This document shows, piece by piece, positions 21,031 through 29,561 of a stretch of 64,000 bases of DNA. The stretch is from assembly GCA_905199445.1 (NCBI GenBank), contig CAJKGK010000017.1, forward strand, positions 1 through 64,000, given 5' to 3'. Under the pieces are notes generated by a model. The model made no database searches. It worked only from the letters and a program-made list of their open reading frames with translations, and was not told the DNA's origin. The position numbers and the translations under genes were made by a program. This stretch comes from an uncultured Lachnospiraceae bacterium. Its GTDB lineage: Bacteria > Bacillota > Clostridia > Lachnospirales > Lachnospiraceae. The number at the start of each line of letters is the position of its first letter. The stretch's first letter is position 1.

Positions 21031-22419
21031 ATGGAAAAGACAATGGAAAAAATAGTAGCACTGGCAAAGGCCAGAGGATTTGTATATCCGGGTTCCGAAA
21101 TCTACGGTGGTCTTGCCAATACATGGGATTATGGCAATCTGGGTGTAGAACTGAAAAATAATGTAAAGAAAGCCTGGTGGAAAAAATTTATTCAGGAAAA
21201 TCCATATAATGTTGGTGTAGACTGTGCCATTTTAATGAATCCCCAGACATGGGTAGCGTCCGGCCATTTGGGCAGCTTTTCTGACCCGCTGATGGACTGT
21301 AAGGAATGTCATGAACGTTTCCGTGCAGATAAGCTGATTGAAGATTACATGCAGGAAAATGGAATTGAGATCGAAGGTTCTGTGGATGCCTGGTCCAATG
21401 AAGAAATGGCAGCTTATATTCAGGAACATCATATTAAATGTCCGTCCTGCGGCAAACATAATTTTACGGATATCCGTCAGTTTAATCTTATGTTTAAAAC
21501 TTTCCAGGGTGTGACCGAAGATGCCAAAAATACAGTTTATTTAAGACCGGAAACGGCACAGGGTATTTTTGTGAACTTTAAAAATGTACAGCGTACATCC
21601 AGAAAGAAACTGCCGTTTGGTATTGGTCAGATCGGAAAATCCTTCCGCAATGAAATTACACCAGGTAACTTTACCTTCCGCACAAGAGAGTTTGAACAGA
21701 TGGAGCTGGAATTTTTCTGTGAACCGGATACAGATCTGGAATGGTTTGCTTACTGGAAACAGTTTTGTATTGACTGGCTGTTAAGCCTTGGCATGAAAAA
21801 AGAAGAAATGCGTGTCAGAGACCATGAAAAAGAAGAATTATCCTTCTATTCAAAGGCTACAACCGATATTGAATTTTTATTCCCCTTCGGCTGGGGTGAG
21901 CTTTGGGGAATTGCTGACCGTACAGATTATGACCTGACTCAGCACCAGAATGTATCCGGAGAGGATATGTCCTATTTTGATGATGTTAAAAAGGCAAAAT
22001 ATATTCCATATGTTATCGAACCGTCTCTGGGTGCGGATCGTGTGGTTCTGGCGTTTTTGTGCGGCGCCTATGATGAAGAGGAAATCGGAGAAGGTGATGT
22101 AAGAACGGTGCTTCATTTCCATCCGGCGCTGGCTCCTGTGAAGGTGGGCGTGCTTCCTTTATCTAAAAAGCTTAACGAGGGTGCAGAAAAGATCTTTATG
22201 TCTCTGAGCAAAAAATTCAACTGTGAATTTGATGACAGAGGAAATATCGGTAAAAGATACAGAAGACAGGATGAGATCGGTACACCGTTCTGCGTAACCT
22301 ATGATTTTGATTCAGAAACAGATGGCTGTGTGACTGTCCGTGACAGAGATACAATGGAGCAGGTACGTATTAAAATTGAGGCGCTGGAAGCTTATCTGGA
22401 GGAACGTCTGGCGTTTTAA
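21031..22419 (+). CDS. glyS: Glycyl-tRNA synthetase, homodimeric class II type
   Basis: This alpha-2 type enzyme charges tRNA-Gly and is distinct from the tetrameric GlyQ/GlyS form. Visible features are the N-terminal [21 protein letters not shown], the zinc-like insertion with C-K-E-C and C-P-S-C pairs, and motif 2 [22 protein letters not shown]. Motif 3 ([13 protein letters not shown]) and a C-terminal anticodon-binding domain ([10 protein letters not shown]) complete it. It is 462 residues, normal. MATE transporter gene begins 7 nt after its stop. Confidence 0.97.
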   Translation: MEKTMEKIVALAKARGFVYPGSEIYGGLANTWDYGNLGVELKNNVKKAWWKKFIQENPYNVGVDCAILMNPQTWVASGHLGSFSDPLMDCKECHERFRADKLIEDYMQENGIEIEGSVDAWSNEEMAAYIQEHHIKCPSCGKHNFTDIRQFNLMFKTFQGVTEDAKNTVYLRPETAQGIFVNFKNVQRTSRKKLPFGIGQIGKSFRNEITPGNFTFRTREFEQMELEFFCEPDTDLEWFAYWKQFCIDWLLSLGMKKEEMRVRDHEKEELSFYSKATTDIEFLFPFGWGELWGIADRTDYDLTQHQNVSGEDMSYFDDVKKAKYIPYVIEPSLGADRVVLAFLCGAYDEEEIGEGDVRTVLHFHPALAPVKVGVLPLSKKLNEGAEKIFMSLSKKFNCEFDDRGNIGKRYRRQDEIGTPFCVTYDFDSETDGCVTVRDRDTMEQVRIKIEALEAYLEERLAF

Positions 22420-22426
22420 ATGATCT

Positions 22427-23758
22427 ATGTTCAGTAATCAGGCTTTAAAAAAATTAATTGTCCCTCTTTTAATCGAACAGCTGCTGTCCGTTCTTGTAGG
22501 GATGGCGGATATTATGATGGTTTCCTCTGTGGGGGAAGCTGCGGTATCCGGTGTGGCGCTGGTGGATCTGATTAATGTATTGATTATTAATATTTTTGCG
22601 GCTCTGGCGACCGGCGGCGCTGTAGTGGTGGCTCAGTTGATCGGGTCAAAAGACCAGCCCCGGGCACGGAAGGCGGCAAACCAACTGATTTATATTACTG
22701 CCTTGATTTCTCTGGTGATCATGGTGATTATCCTGATCACAAACAGGGGCCTGCTTGGGCTTTTATTTGGAAAGACCGAAGCGCAGGTGATGGAAAATGC
22801 AGTGACTTATTTCTGGATTTCTGCACTGTCCTATCCGGCCATTGCCTTATATAATGCCGGTGCCGCTCTTTTCAGATCTGTGGGAAATTCCCGGATTTCC
22901 ATGGCTGTATCGGCGCTGATGAATGTACTTAATATTATAGGAAATGCAGTGTTTGTCTTTGGCTTTCATCGGGGTGTAGACGGTGTGGCAGCCTCCTCGC
23001 TGCTTTCAAGATATGTGGCTGCGGTTATTGTCCTTGTGCTTTTGCACCGTAAACATTATGCGATTTATATTGAAAAGCTGCTTCATTTTAAGCTTGACTT
23101 AAAAATGATGAAGCGCATACTGGCTATTGGTATTCCAAGCAGCCTGGAAAACAGCTTTTTTCAGTTGGGCCGGGTGCTTTTGGTGAGTATGATTTCCGGC
23201 TTTGGAACCGCACAAATTGCCGCCAATGCCGTGGCAAACAATTTGGATAATTTTGGAATATTACCTGGACAGGCCATGGGATTGGCTCTGATTACGGTTA
23301 TTGGCCAGTGCGTGGGCGCAGGCGATTATGATCAGGTCAGATATTATCTGAAAAAACTGATGAAAATAACCTATGTTATTATGTGGGTGCTGAATATTGT
23401 CTTATTTGCGGCATTACCGTTGATTTTAAAGGCGTATAACCTTTCGGATGAAGCCTATAATTATACAGTGATTTTAATCTGTATTCATAACGGATGCGCC
23501 CTGTTTTTGTGGCCGGCTTCATTTACCATGCCCAATGCGCTCAGAGCAGCCAATGATGTCCGTTTCCCCATGGTTATTTCTGTATTTTCCATGTGTTTTT
23601 TCAGAATCGGTTTCAGCTTTATACTGGGGATACATATGGGCCTGGGTGTGATCGGTGTTTGGATTGCCATGGTCATGGATTGGATTTTCAGGGTTATTTG
23701 TTTTACGCTTCGAACCCGCCATGTATTGTGGAAAAATGATGGACTTCCCGCTAAATAG
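22427..23758 (+). CDS. MATE family efflux transporter
   Basis: MATE proteins export cationic compounds using a Na+ or H+ gradient. The 443-residue protein has about 12 hydrophobic spans in two homologous halves. The first half begins LKKLIVPLLIEQLLSVLVGMADIMMVSSVGEAAVSG, which matches the family start, and the second half begins near ILAIGIPSSLENSFFQLGRV. The start lies 7 nt after glyS, so the two are likely cotranscribed. Substrate cannot be told from sequence. Confidence 0.93.
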   Translation: MFSNQALKKLIVPLLIEQLLSVLVGMADIMMVSSVGEAAVSGVALVDLINVLIINIFAALATGGAVVVAQLIGSKDQPRARKAANQLIYITALISLVIMVIILITNRGLLGLLFGKTEAQVMENAVTYFWISALSYPAIALYNAGAALFRSVGNSRISMAVSALMNVLNIIGNAVFVFGFHRGVDGVAASSLLSRYVAAVIVLVLLHRKHYAIYIEKLLHFKLDLKMMKRILAIGIPSSLENSFFQLGRVLLVSMISGFGTAQIAANAVANNLDNFGILPGQAMGLALITVIGQCVGAGDYDQVRYYLKKLMKITYVIMWVLNIVLFAALPLILKAYNLSDEAYNYTVILICIHNGCALFLWPASFTMPNALRAANDVRFPMVISVFSMCFFRIGFSFILGIHMGLGVIGVWIAMVMDWIFRVICFTLRTRHVLWKNDGLPAK

Positions 23759-23779
23759 AAGGATAATTTTGTTGAAAAA

Positions 23780-23829
23780 GCCGTATGACTATAAAAAGGA
23801 GGTGCCTTTTTATGGTTCATACGGTTTTT
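23780..23829 (+). terminator. Terminator after the MATE gene
   Basis: GCCGTATGACTATAAAAAGG pairs with CCTTTTTATGGTTCATACGG and is followed by TTTTTTT, forming a stem of about 20 bp with two mismatches. Confidence 0.88.
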
Positions 23830-23896
23830 TTATCTGAAAAATAACAAAATGCCCTATAAATACACCTGAGAAAAGTAAAATATGTGAAAAAATAAT

Positions 23897-23926
23897 TTGA
23901 AATACCCGGTCATATTATGATATAAT
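23897..23926 (+). promoter_or_regulatory. Promoter of ppdK
   Basis: TTGAAA (23897-23902) and TATAAT (23921-23926) are separated by 18 nt, 100 nt before the start codon. The untranslated leader holds TTCCCCGT and ACGGGAA as a loose inverted repeat (23949-23987). No other feature is evident in this 268-nt gap. Confidence 0.65.
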
Positions 23927-24026
23927 AAACCCGGTATAAAATATATACTTCCCCGTAATATTTGACATAGATTTGGACAAACGGGAAATTATATTGATTA
24001 AATTACATTGTAGGAGGAATTAACAA

Positions 24027-26654
24027 ATGGCTAAGAAATGGGTTTATTTGTTTAGCGAAGGTAACGCAAGCATGCGCGAGCTCCTTGGTGGTAAAGGTGC
24101 TAACCTCGCTGAAATGACAGGCCTTGGTCTTCCTGTTCCACAGGGCTTTACCATCACAACAGAGGCTTGTACTCAGTACTATGAGGACGGTCGTGAAATT
24201 AATGACGAGATCCGCGGTCAGATCAACGAATACATCGGAAAGATGGAAGAAATTACAGGTAAAAAATTCGGTGATCACGAGAATCCGCTGCTTGTTTCCG
24301 TACGTTCCGGAGCAAGAGCTTCTATGCCTGGTATGATGGATACAATCCTGAATCTTGGTTTGAATGAAACAGTTGTTAACGTAATTGCTGAAAAATCCGG
24401 AAATCCACGTTGGGCATGGGATTGCTATAGAAGATTTATCCAGATGTATTCTGACGTTGTTATGGAAGTCGGCAAGAAATATTTCGAAGAGCTGATTGAT
24501 GCCATGAAGGCTAAAAAAGGCGTTACATTCGATGTTGATCTGACAGCTGATGACTTAAAAGAACTGGCTTCTCAGTTTAAAGCAGAATATAAAGAAAAAA
24601 TCGGTGCAGATTTCCCGGATGATCCAAAGGAACAGCTGATGGGTGCCATCAAAGCTGTATTCCGTTCCTGGGACAACCCTCGTGCTAATGTATACCGTCG
24701 TGACAACGATATCCCATATTCCTGGGGTACTGCTGTAAACGTACAGAGTATGGCTTTTGGTAACATGGGTGATGACTGTGGTACAGGTGTTGCATTTACT
24801 CGTGACCCGGCTACAGGTGAAAAGAAACTCATGGGTGAATTCCTGATCAATGCACAGGGTGAAGACGTTGTTGCCGGTGTTCGTACACCGATGCCAATCG
24901 CAAAGATGGAACAGGAATTCCCAGAAGCATACGCTCAGTTCGTAGAAGTTTGCAAGACTCTGGAAGATCACTACAGAGATATGCAGGATATGGAATTTAC
25001 AGTTGAAAATAAGAAACTGTATATGCTTCAGACTCGTAACGGTAAGAGAACAGCTCAGGCTGCATTAAAGATTGCCTGTGACCTTGTTGATGAAGGTATG
25101 AGAACAGAAGAAGAAGCTGTAGCTATGATCGATCCACGTAACCTGGATACACTTCTTCATCCTCAGTTTGATACAGCTGCTCTTAAAGCTGCTACACCGA
25201 TGGGTAAAGGCCTTGGTGCTTCTCCTGGAGCTGCTTGCGGTAAAGTTGTATTCACAGCAGAAGATGCTGTAGAATGGGCAGCAAAAGGTGAAAAAGTTGT
25301 TCTTGTTCGTCTTGAAACATCCCCTGAAGATATCACAGGTATGAAGGCTGCTCAGGGTATTCTGACAGTTCGTGGCGGTATGACATCTCATGCAGCCGTT
25401 GTTGCCCGTGGTATGGGATCCTGCTGTGTATCTGGATGCGGCGACATCACTATGGATGAAGCTAACAAGAAATTCAAATTAGCAGGAAAAGAATTCCATG
25501 AAGGAGACTGGATTTCCATCGATGGTTCCACAGGTAACATCTATGATGGCCAGATTCCTACTGTTGATGCTCAGATCGCTGGAGAATTCGGAAGAATTAT
25601 GGCATGGGCTGACAAATACAGAACACTGAAAGTTCGTACAAACGCTGATACACCTGCTGACGCTAAGAAGGCTCGTGAGTTGGGCGCTGAAGGTATCGGT
25701 CTTTGCCGTACAGAGCATATGTTCTTTGAAGGCAACAGAATCGACGCATTCCGCGAAATGATCTGCTCTGAAACCGTAGAAGAAAGAGAAGCAGCGCTTG
25801 AAAAGATCCTTCCTGAACAGCAGGGAGACTTTGAAAAATTATATGAAGCTCTGGAAGGCAACCCAGTTACAATTCGTTTCCTGGATCCGCCACTTCATGA
25901 ATTCGTTCCTACAGAAGAAGAAGATATTAAGAAACTGGCTGATGCTCAGGGCAAGACTGTTGAACAGATCAAAGCAATCATTGATTCTCTTCATGAATTC
26001 AACCCGATGATGGGTCATCGTGGATGCCGTCTTGCTGTAACATATCCAGAAATTGCAAAGATGCAGACAAGAGCTGTTATCCGTGCAGCAATCAACGTAT
26101 CTAAGGCTCATCCGGACTGGAACCTTTGCCCGGAAATTATGATCCCATTAATCGGTGATATCAAAGAGCTGAAATATGTTAAGAAAGTTGTTGTTGAAAC
26201 AGCTGACGCTGAAATCGCAGCAGCAGGCGTAGCTCTGAAGTACGAAGTTGGTACAATGATCGAAATCCCAAGAGCTGCGCTTACAGCTGATGACATTGCT
26301 AAAGAAGCTGACTTCTTCTGCTTTGGTACAAACGACCTGACACAGATGACATACGGCTTCTCCCGTGATGATGCAGGCAAGTTCTTAAATGCTTACTATG
26401 ATGCTAAAATCTTTGAAAACGATCCGTTTGCAAAGCTTGACCAGGTTGGTGTTGGTAAGTTAATGGAAACAGCAATCAAATTAGGAAAACCGGTTAATCC
26501 AAATCTTCACATTGGTATCTGTGGAGAGCATGGCGGTGACCCAAGCTCCGTAGAATTCTGCCATAAGATTGGCCTTGACTACGTATCCTGCTCACCATTC
26601 CGTGTTCCTATCGCCAGACTGGCCGCAGCTCAGGCAGCGATCAACAATAAATAA
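24027..26654 (+). CDS. ppdK: Pyruvate, phosphate dikinase
   Basis: PPDK interconverts pyruvate + ATP + Pi and PEP + AMP + PPi and is a glycolytic or gluconeogenic enzyme in anaerobes. The N-terminal ATP-grasp part begins KKWVYLFSEGNASMRELLGGKGANLAEM. The swivelling phosphohistidine domain carries GGMTSHAAVVARGMG with the catalytic His. The C-terminal PEP/pyruvate barrel contains GLCRTEHMFF and GICGEHGGDPSSVEF with the catalytic Cys. It is 875 residues, full length. AGGAGGAA is a strong ribosome site. Codon use looks strongly biased, as expected for a highly expressed gene. Confidence 0.98.
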   Translation: MAKKWVYLFSEGNASMRELLGGKGANLAEMTGLGLPVPQGFTITTEACTQYYEDGREINDEIRGQINEYIGKMEEITGKKFGDHENPLLVSVRSGARASMPGMMDTILNLGLNETVVNVIAEKSGNPRWAWDCYRRFIQMYSDVVMEVGKKYFEELIDAMKAKKGVTFDVDLTADDLKELASQFKAEYKEKIGADFPDDPKEQLMGAIKAVFRSWDNPRANVYRRDNDIPYSWGTAVNVQSMAFGNMGDDCGTGVAFTRDPATGEKKLMGEFLINAQGEDVVAGVRTPMPIAKMEQEFPEAYAQFVEVCKTLEDHYRDMQDMEFTVENKKLYMLQTRNGKRTAQAALKIACDLVDEGMRTEEEAVAMIDPRNLDTLLHPQFDTAALKAATPMGKGLGASPGAACGKVVFTAEDAVEWAAKGEKVVLVRLETSPEDITGMKAAQGILTVRGGMTSHAAVVARGMGSCCVSGCGDITMDEANKKFKLAGKEFHEGDWISIDGSTGNIYDGQIPTVDAQIAGEFGRIMAWADKYRTLKVRTNADTPADAKKARELGAEGIGLCRTEHMFFEGNRIDAFREMICSETVEEREAALEKILPEQQGDFEKLYEALEGNPVTIRFLDPPLHEFVPTEEEDIKKLADAQGKTVEQIKAIIDSLHEFNPMMGHRGCRLAVTYPEIAKMQTRAVIRAAINVSKAHPDWNLCPEIMIPLIGDIKELKYVKKVVVETADAEIAAAGVALKYEVGTMIEIPRAALTADDIAKEADFFCFGTNDLTQMTYGFSRDDAGKFLNAYYDAKIFENDPFAKLDQVGVGKLMETAIKLGKPVNPNLHIGICGEHGGDPSSVEFCHKIGLDYVSCSPFRVPIARLAAAQAAINNK

Positions 26655-26773
26655 TTTTGTCTGATTGTTTGTGTCACAGGGCAAAGGCTTTTATCCAGTT
26701 TCAGGGCAAAAGTTCCAGCCTGTGAAAAATCTAATTCACGTTTAATTATGTGAAAGTGTCCAAGCATAAGAAT

Positions 26774-26816
26774 AACCTTGGAGGACTGTAGAAATACAGT
26801 TCTTCAAGGTTTTTTG
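26774..26816 (+). terminator. Terminator after ppdK
   Basis: AACCTTG...GACTGTA pairs with TACAGT...CAAGGTT with a short internal mismatch and is followed by TTTTTTG. It is about 120 nt past the ppdK stop; the space between holds nothing else that I can identify. Confidence 0.85.
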
Positions 26817-26901
26817 TTTTTGGAATATGCTTTAACATCTACATGACAACTACATGGAGAGATGCTATAATATGGCTAAAATAGAAATGAGGTGAAGTTA
26901 T

Positions 26902-27099
26902 ATGATGTATTCATATATGACTCTGGCAGATGAGACAGAAATCGTTCATTCTCAAATTATTGAGAAAGACGGAATGAAAAAGGTTATAGTAAACTTTGAA
27001 CGTCCGACAGAAGATGGATTTGATTCTGCAAGATGTGAATTACCTGATTATAAATGGACAGAAAGACAAGGATATTCTGACGAGGAAATGGCAATGTAA
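26902..27099 (+). CDS. Small hypothetical protein upstream of a DUF4160-like remnant
   Basis: The 65-residue acidic protein (MMYSYMTLADETEIVHSQ...) has AGGTGAAG a few nt before tandem ATGs. No membrane span or known motif is seen. Its stop overlaps the beginning of the decayed DUF4160 frame, so the two were probably a translationally coupled pair. Pairs of this kind are often toxin-antitoxin-like or of unknown role; function here is not assignable. Confidence 0.6.
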   Translation: MMYSYMTLADETEIVHSQIIEKDGMKKVIVNFERPTEDGFDSARCELPDYKWTERQGYSDEEMAM

Positions 27100-27357
27100 G
27101 TGGGTATACCGTATATTTCTGGTCTAATGAGAATGGTGAACCGATTCATGTTCATGTATCAAAGGGAAAGCCTACTCCTAATTGCAACTAAAATCTGGCT
27201 TACAAGGTCAGGAGGATGTATTTTGGCAAGTAATGGAAGTAAGATTTCAAATAAGGAATTAAATGAATTGATGGAATTTATATCAGCACAGTTCTTCCTT
27301 ATTTGTGCAAAATGGAAACAGGCATTTGTGACGGATGAGATAAAATTCTATTGTTAG
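27096..27357 (+). pseudogene. DUF4160-like protein, frameshifted
   Basis: Reading from 27096 in one frame gives V-S-G-Y-T-V-Y-F-W-S-N-E-N-G-E-P-I-H-V-H-V and K-G-K-P-T-P-N, then a stop. Shifting by one base near 27181-27186 (an apparent extra T in CCTAATTGCAACT) restores A-T-K-I-W-L-T-R-S-G-G and continues through the ELNELMEFISAQFFLICAKWK stretch to the stop at 27357. The YFWSNEN...HVHV start is the hallmark of DUF4160. There is also no start codon in the first frame, so the gene is broken at two places unless sequencing errors explain them. Confidence 0.7.
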
Positions 27358-27443
27358 GAATTACCTTGTTTTAAGGGTTTTTAGAGGTGTTGATTTACAC
27401 ATAAAATTCGTATTTTATGAGGAACAAAACAAGAAAATAAGGT

Positions 27444-27611
27444 ATGCAAACAATAAGATATATAAACTATGGCAGAAGTATTATTCACTTATTTACAAAG
27501 GATAATATCAAAGAGCAATCTAAAGTAGTAATTAAGGATAGCAGAGAATATCAAGAGGATAGAAACTTTGCCCCCAAACAGGATAAACGTTATCCGCAAG
27601 GCCTGAAATAA
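27444..27611 (+). CDS. Possible small protein, 55 aa
   Basis: From the ATG at 27444 an open frame runs 55 codons (MQTIRYINYGRSIIHLF... ending KRYPQGLK). It is rich in Lys and Gln with a charged middle, and a weak AAGG lies only a few bases upstream. It is followed after 12 nt by a strong terminator, which supports transcription of this stretch. It could equally be the tail of a larger decayed gene. I recognise no family. Apart from this, 27358-27830 holds only the terminator and a small hairpin at 27736-27758. Confidence 0.3.
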   Translation: MQTIRYINYGRSIIHLFTKDNIKEQSKVVIKDSREYQEDRNFAPKQDKRYPQGLK

Positions 27612-27622
27612 AAAAATAAGAT

Positions 27623-27668
27623 AAGCCTTGGAGTTACAGATAAATTCTGTAATTCCAGGGCTTTTTTG
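27623..27668 (+). terminator. Terminator at the end of the decayed segment
   Basis: AAGCCTTGGAGTTACAGA pairs with TCTGTAATTCCAGGGCTT (few mismatches) around a 5-nt loop and is followed by TTTTTTG. Confidence 0.88.
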
Positions 27669-27831
27669 ACTGCTCGGGCAAAGCCCTGTTTACCATTATG
27701 GAGTATTTCGCTGATCTGAAAAACGAAACTTTAGGAACCGCCTGCTATGCAGGTAGGTTAGGAATGCTTTAGCTTAGAGAAAAGAATGTTTATTACGGTA
27801 TAGTCATGCCAGATCGATTGCACCATACATT

Positions 27832-29406
27832 CTAATTGTTTAAGCACCATGACGGATTTTTGTCAATGGAATCATAAAAAGTCAGTATATCGTCAATTAC
27901 CCGCTGCAGATCAATGATATGTCCGATAATGACCGCATTTTTGTTCTGCAGTTTTTTTATTCCCGGCAGAGCATCTGTGGGCCATTTAAAGGTATCCTGA
28001 GCAACAGGAAGACATTTTATACCCCACTGAAAGGCATAGGAGATTTCTTTATAAACCCAGTCATTTTCACTGGTACACCGATCAAGACAGCCTGGCGTCA
28101 AAAGGGACAGAAAAACAGAGGAACATTCAATGCCCTTTTTTATTTTTTGAGGAAATTCCTCACCATAAGAAATATCATTCAGGTCAAGAAACACCTTTTT
28201 TCCTTTTTCCTGGAGCAGATGACTGATCAATAGGGCCAGATAAATACCGCCATTTTCTCTGCGGTAGCTGATAAAAAAATCATAGCGATCGTTGGGAGAA
28301 ATGGCTGCCGAATTTTTATAGGTTTCCATTTGATTACTGTACGTATCCAGGCCAAAGACTTTGCAGGCGATATATTGAGTAAAAAGCTGGTTGATATATG
28401 GCACGGTTGTATAAGGCTTTATTGGCTGGCCCACGTTATCCAGCATTTCGGACAATAAATTTTTTCTGTACATATCCGTGTGGTAATTTCCACTTTCAAG
28501 TTCATAACGGATATATTCACATTGAAGTTCAAGACTGTAATCATATAAATATAGTGTCAGATAGTGGCGAAATATATTATCCTTAAACAGACGCTGAAGA
28601 AAATCCAGATTTTTGGAGCCTTGCGGTCCGGATTCTTCCAAAGCGGCTTTGCGACAGCCTAAAATGACAAAACCATGTTTTTCTTTTTCTGCCATCCATG
28701 TATAGTAGTTGTAAGGCGAAGGATAGGCAAAGAGGGGCTCAATGGGATGAACATTCGGCGTGTAATTAAGACAGAGCTTTTTTAAATAATCTGTTTTGTC
28801 AATATGTGACCAGTCGTTTAAGAGTACATAGGTTACGGATGCAGCATGACTATGGATTCCGTAAATGTCTATTCGAGCCAGAAACGGTGCAAGGCTGTTA
28901 ATTAAGTTCTGCAAAAGCTTTTTAAGGGAAGTTTGAATTGTGATGATTTGGGTTTTGCTTTTTTTATGGGAATAGGAAATCGGTGTGCGGCGTTTAAGAT
29001 CCAACAAAGCTTTTTTGAAAAAAAGCAGCTCATTGGCTGAATACTGATCCGTAAAAATTTGCAAAGTAAAAAACGCACATCCGGATTTAAACAGCCATAG
29101 TTTAATATTCTGGATTTGAAATGTAAAGGGAGTGGGCGTAGTGTGGAGCCGGTATTTTGTATTTCTGTTGGAAGACAGCCCCGCTGTTTGATAGCCTTTA
29201 TCTTTGAGTTTATAGGTTTTTACAATTCTAAGATCAGGATTTTGGAACATACGTTGTCCGTCCAAATTCCATAGATCTGTTTGTTTCAGATCTGCCTGGA
29301 ATAAATCCGAAAAATTTTCAAAATCATAGTGCTCTGCGGCTGTGTAGCAGTCCGAGTTATATAAAAACGGTATAATAATTGTTGTGTAAAATGTTTCCAT
29401 AGTCAA
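27832..29406 (-). CDS. TIR-domain protein with a large N-terminal region of unknown family
   Basis: The C-terminal 150 residues (from about 375) form a TIR domain. Box 1 is YDFFISYRRE, followed by KKVFLDLNDISYGEEFPQ (BB-loop region) and CSSVFLSLLTP. The DWVYKEISYAF helix has Glu454 at the place where NAD-cleaving TIR domains carry their catalytic Glu. The N-terminal 370 residues are soluble, mixed alpha/beta, with no motif I can name; the segment LFKSGCAFFTLQIFTDQYS is the most structured-looking. A TTG start at 29406 is favoured because AGGAG lies 9 nt before it; the ATG at 29400 is 15 nt away. It is divergent from two membrane-protein genes. Bacterial TIR proteins often act as NADase effectors in phage defence; that role is inferred here. 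Confidence 0.88.
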   Translation of the reverse strand: MTMETFYTTIIIPFLYNSDCYTAAEHYDFENFSDLFQADLKQTDLWNLDGQRMFQNPDLRIVKTYKLKDKGYQTAGLSSNRNTKYRLHTTPTPFTFQIQNIKLWLFKSGCAFFTLQIFTDQYSANELLFFKKALLDLKRRTPISYSHKKSKTQIITIQTSLKKLLQNLINSLAPFLARIDIYGIHSHAASVTYVLLNDWSHIDKTDYLKKLCLNYTPNVHPIEPLFAYPSPYNYYTWMAEKEKHGFVILGCRKAALEESGPQGSKNLDFLQRLFKDNIFRHYLTLYLYDYSLELQCEYIRYELESGNYHTDMYRKNLLSEMLDNVGQPIKPYTTVPYINQLFTQYIACKVFGLDTYSNQMETYKNSAAISPNDRYDFFISYRRENGGIYLALLISHLLQEKGKKVFLDLNDISYGEEFPQKIKKGIECSSVFLSLLTPGCLDRCTSENDWVYKEISYAFQWGIKCLPVAQDTFKWPTDALPGIKKLQNKNAVIIGHIIDLQRVIDDILTFYDSIDKNPSWCLNN

Positions 29407-29561
29407 TTTTGAGGTCTCCTTTATTTTTTAGATTTCAGATGTTGAAAAATAGTGATTATTTACAAATTCAATATAGATAATTTCAGTATACAAAATTGGC
29501 TTGAAAAAAGAAACCGATAATTATAAAATTTAATTAGTAATTTGGATTGGATGGAGCAGAT

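Noticed and set aside
27832..29406. TIR gene as part of Thoeris
   Set aside because: No ThsA-type NADase/SLOG partner is nearby and ThsB proteins are much smaller; the neighbours are membrane proteins.
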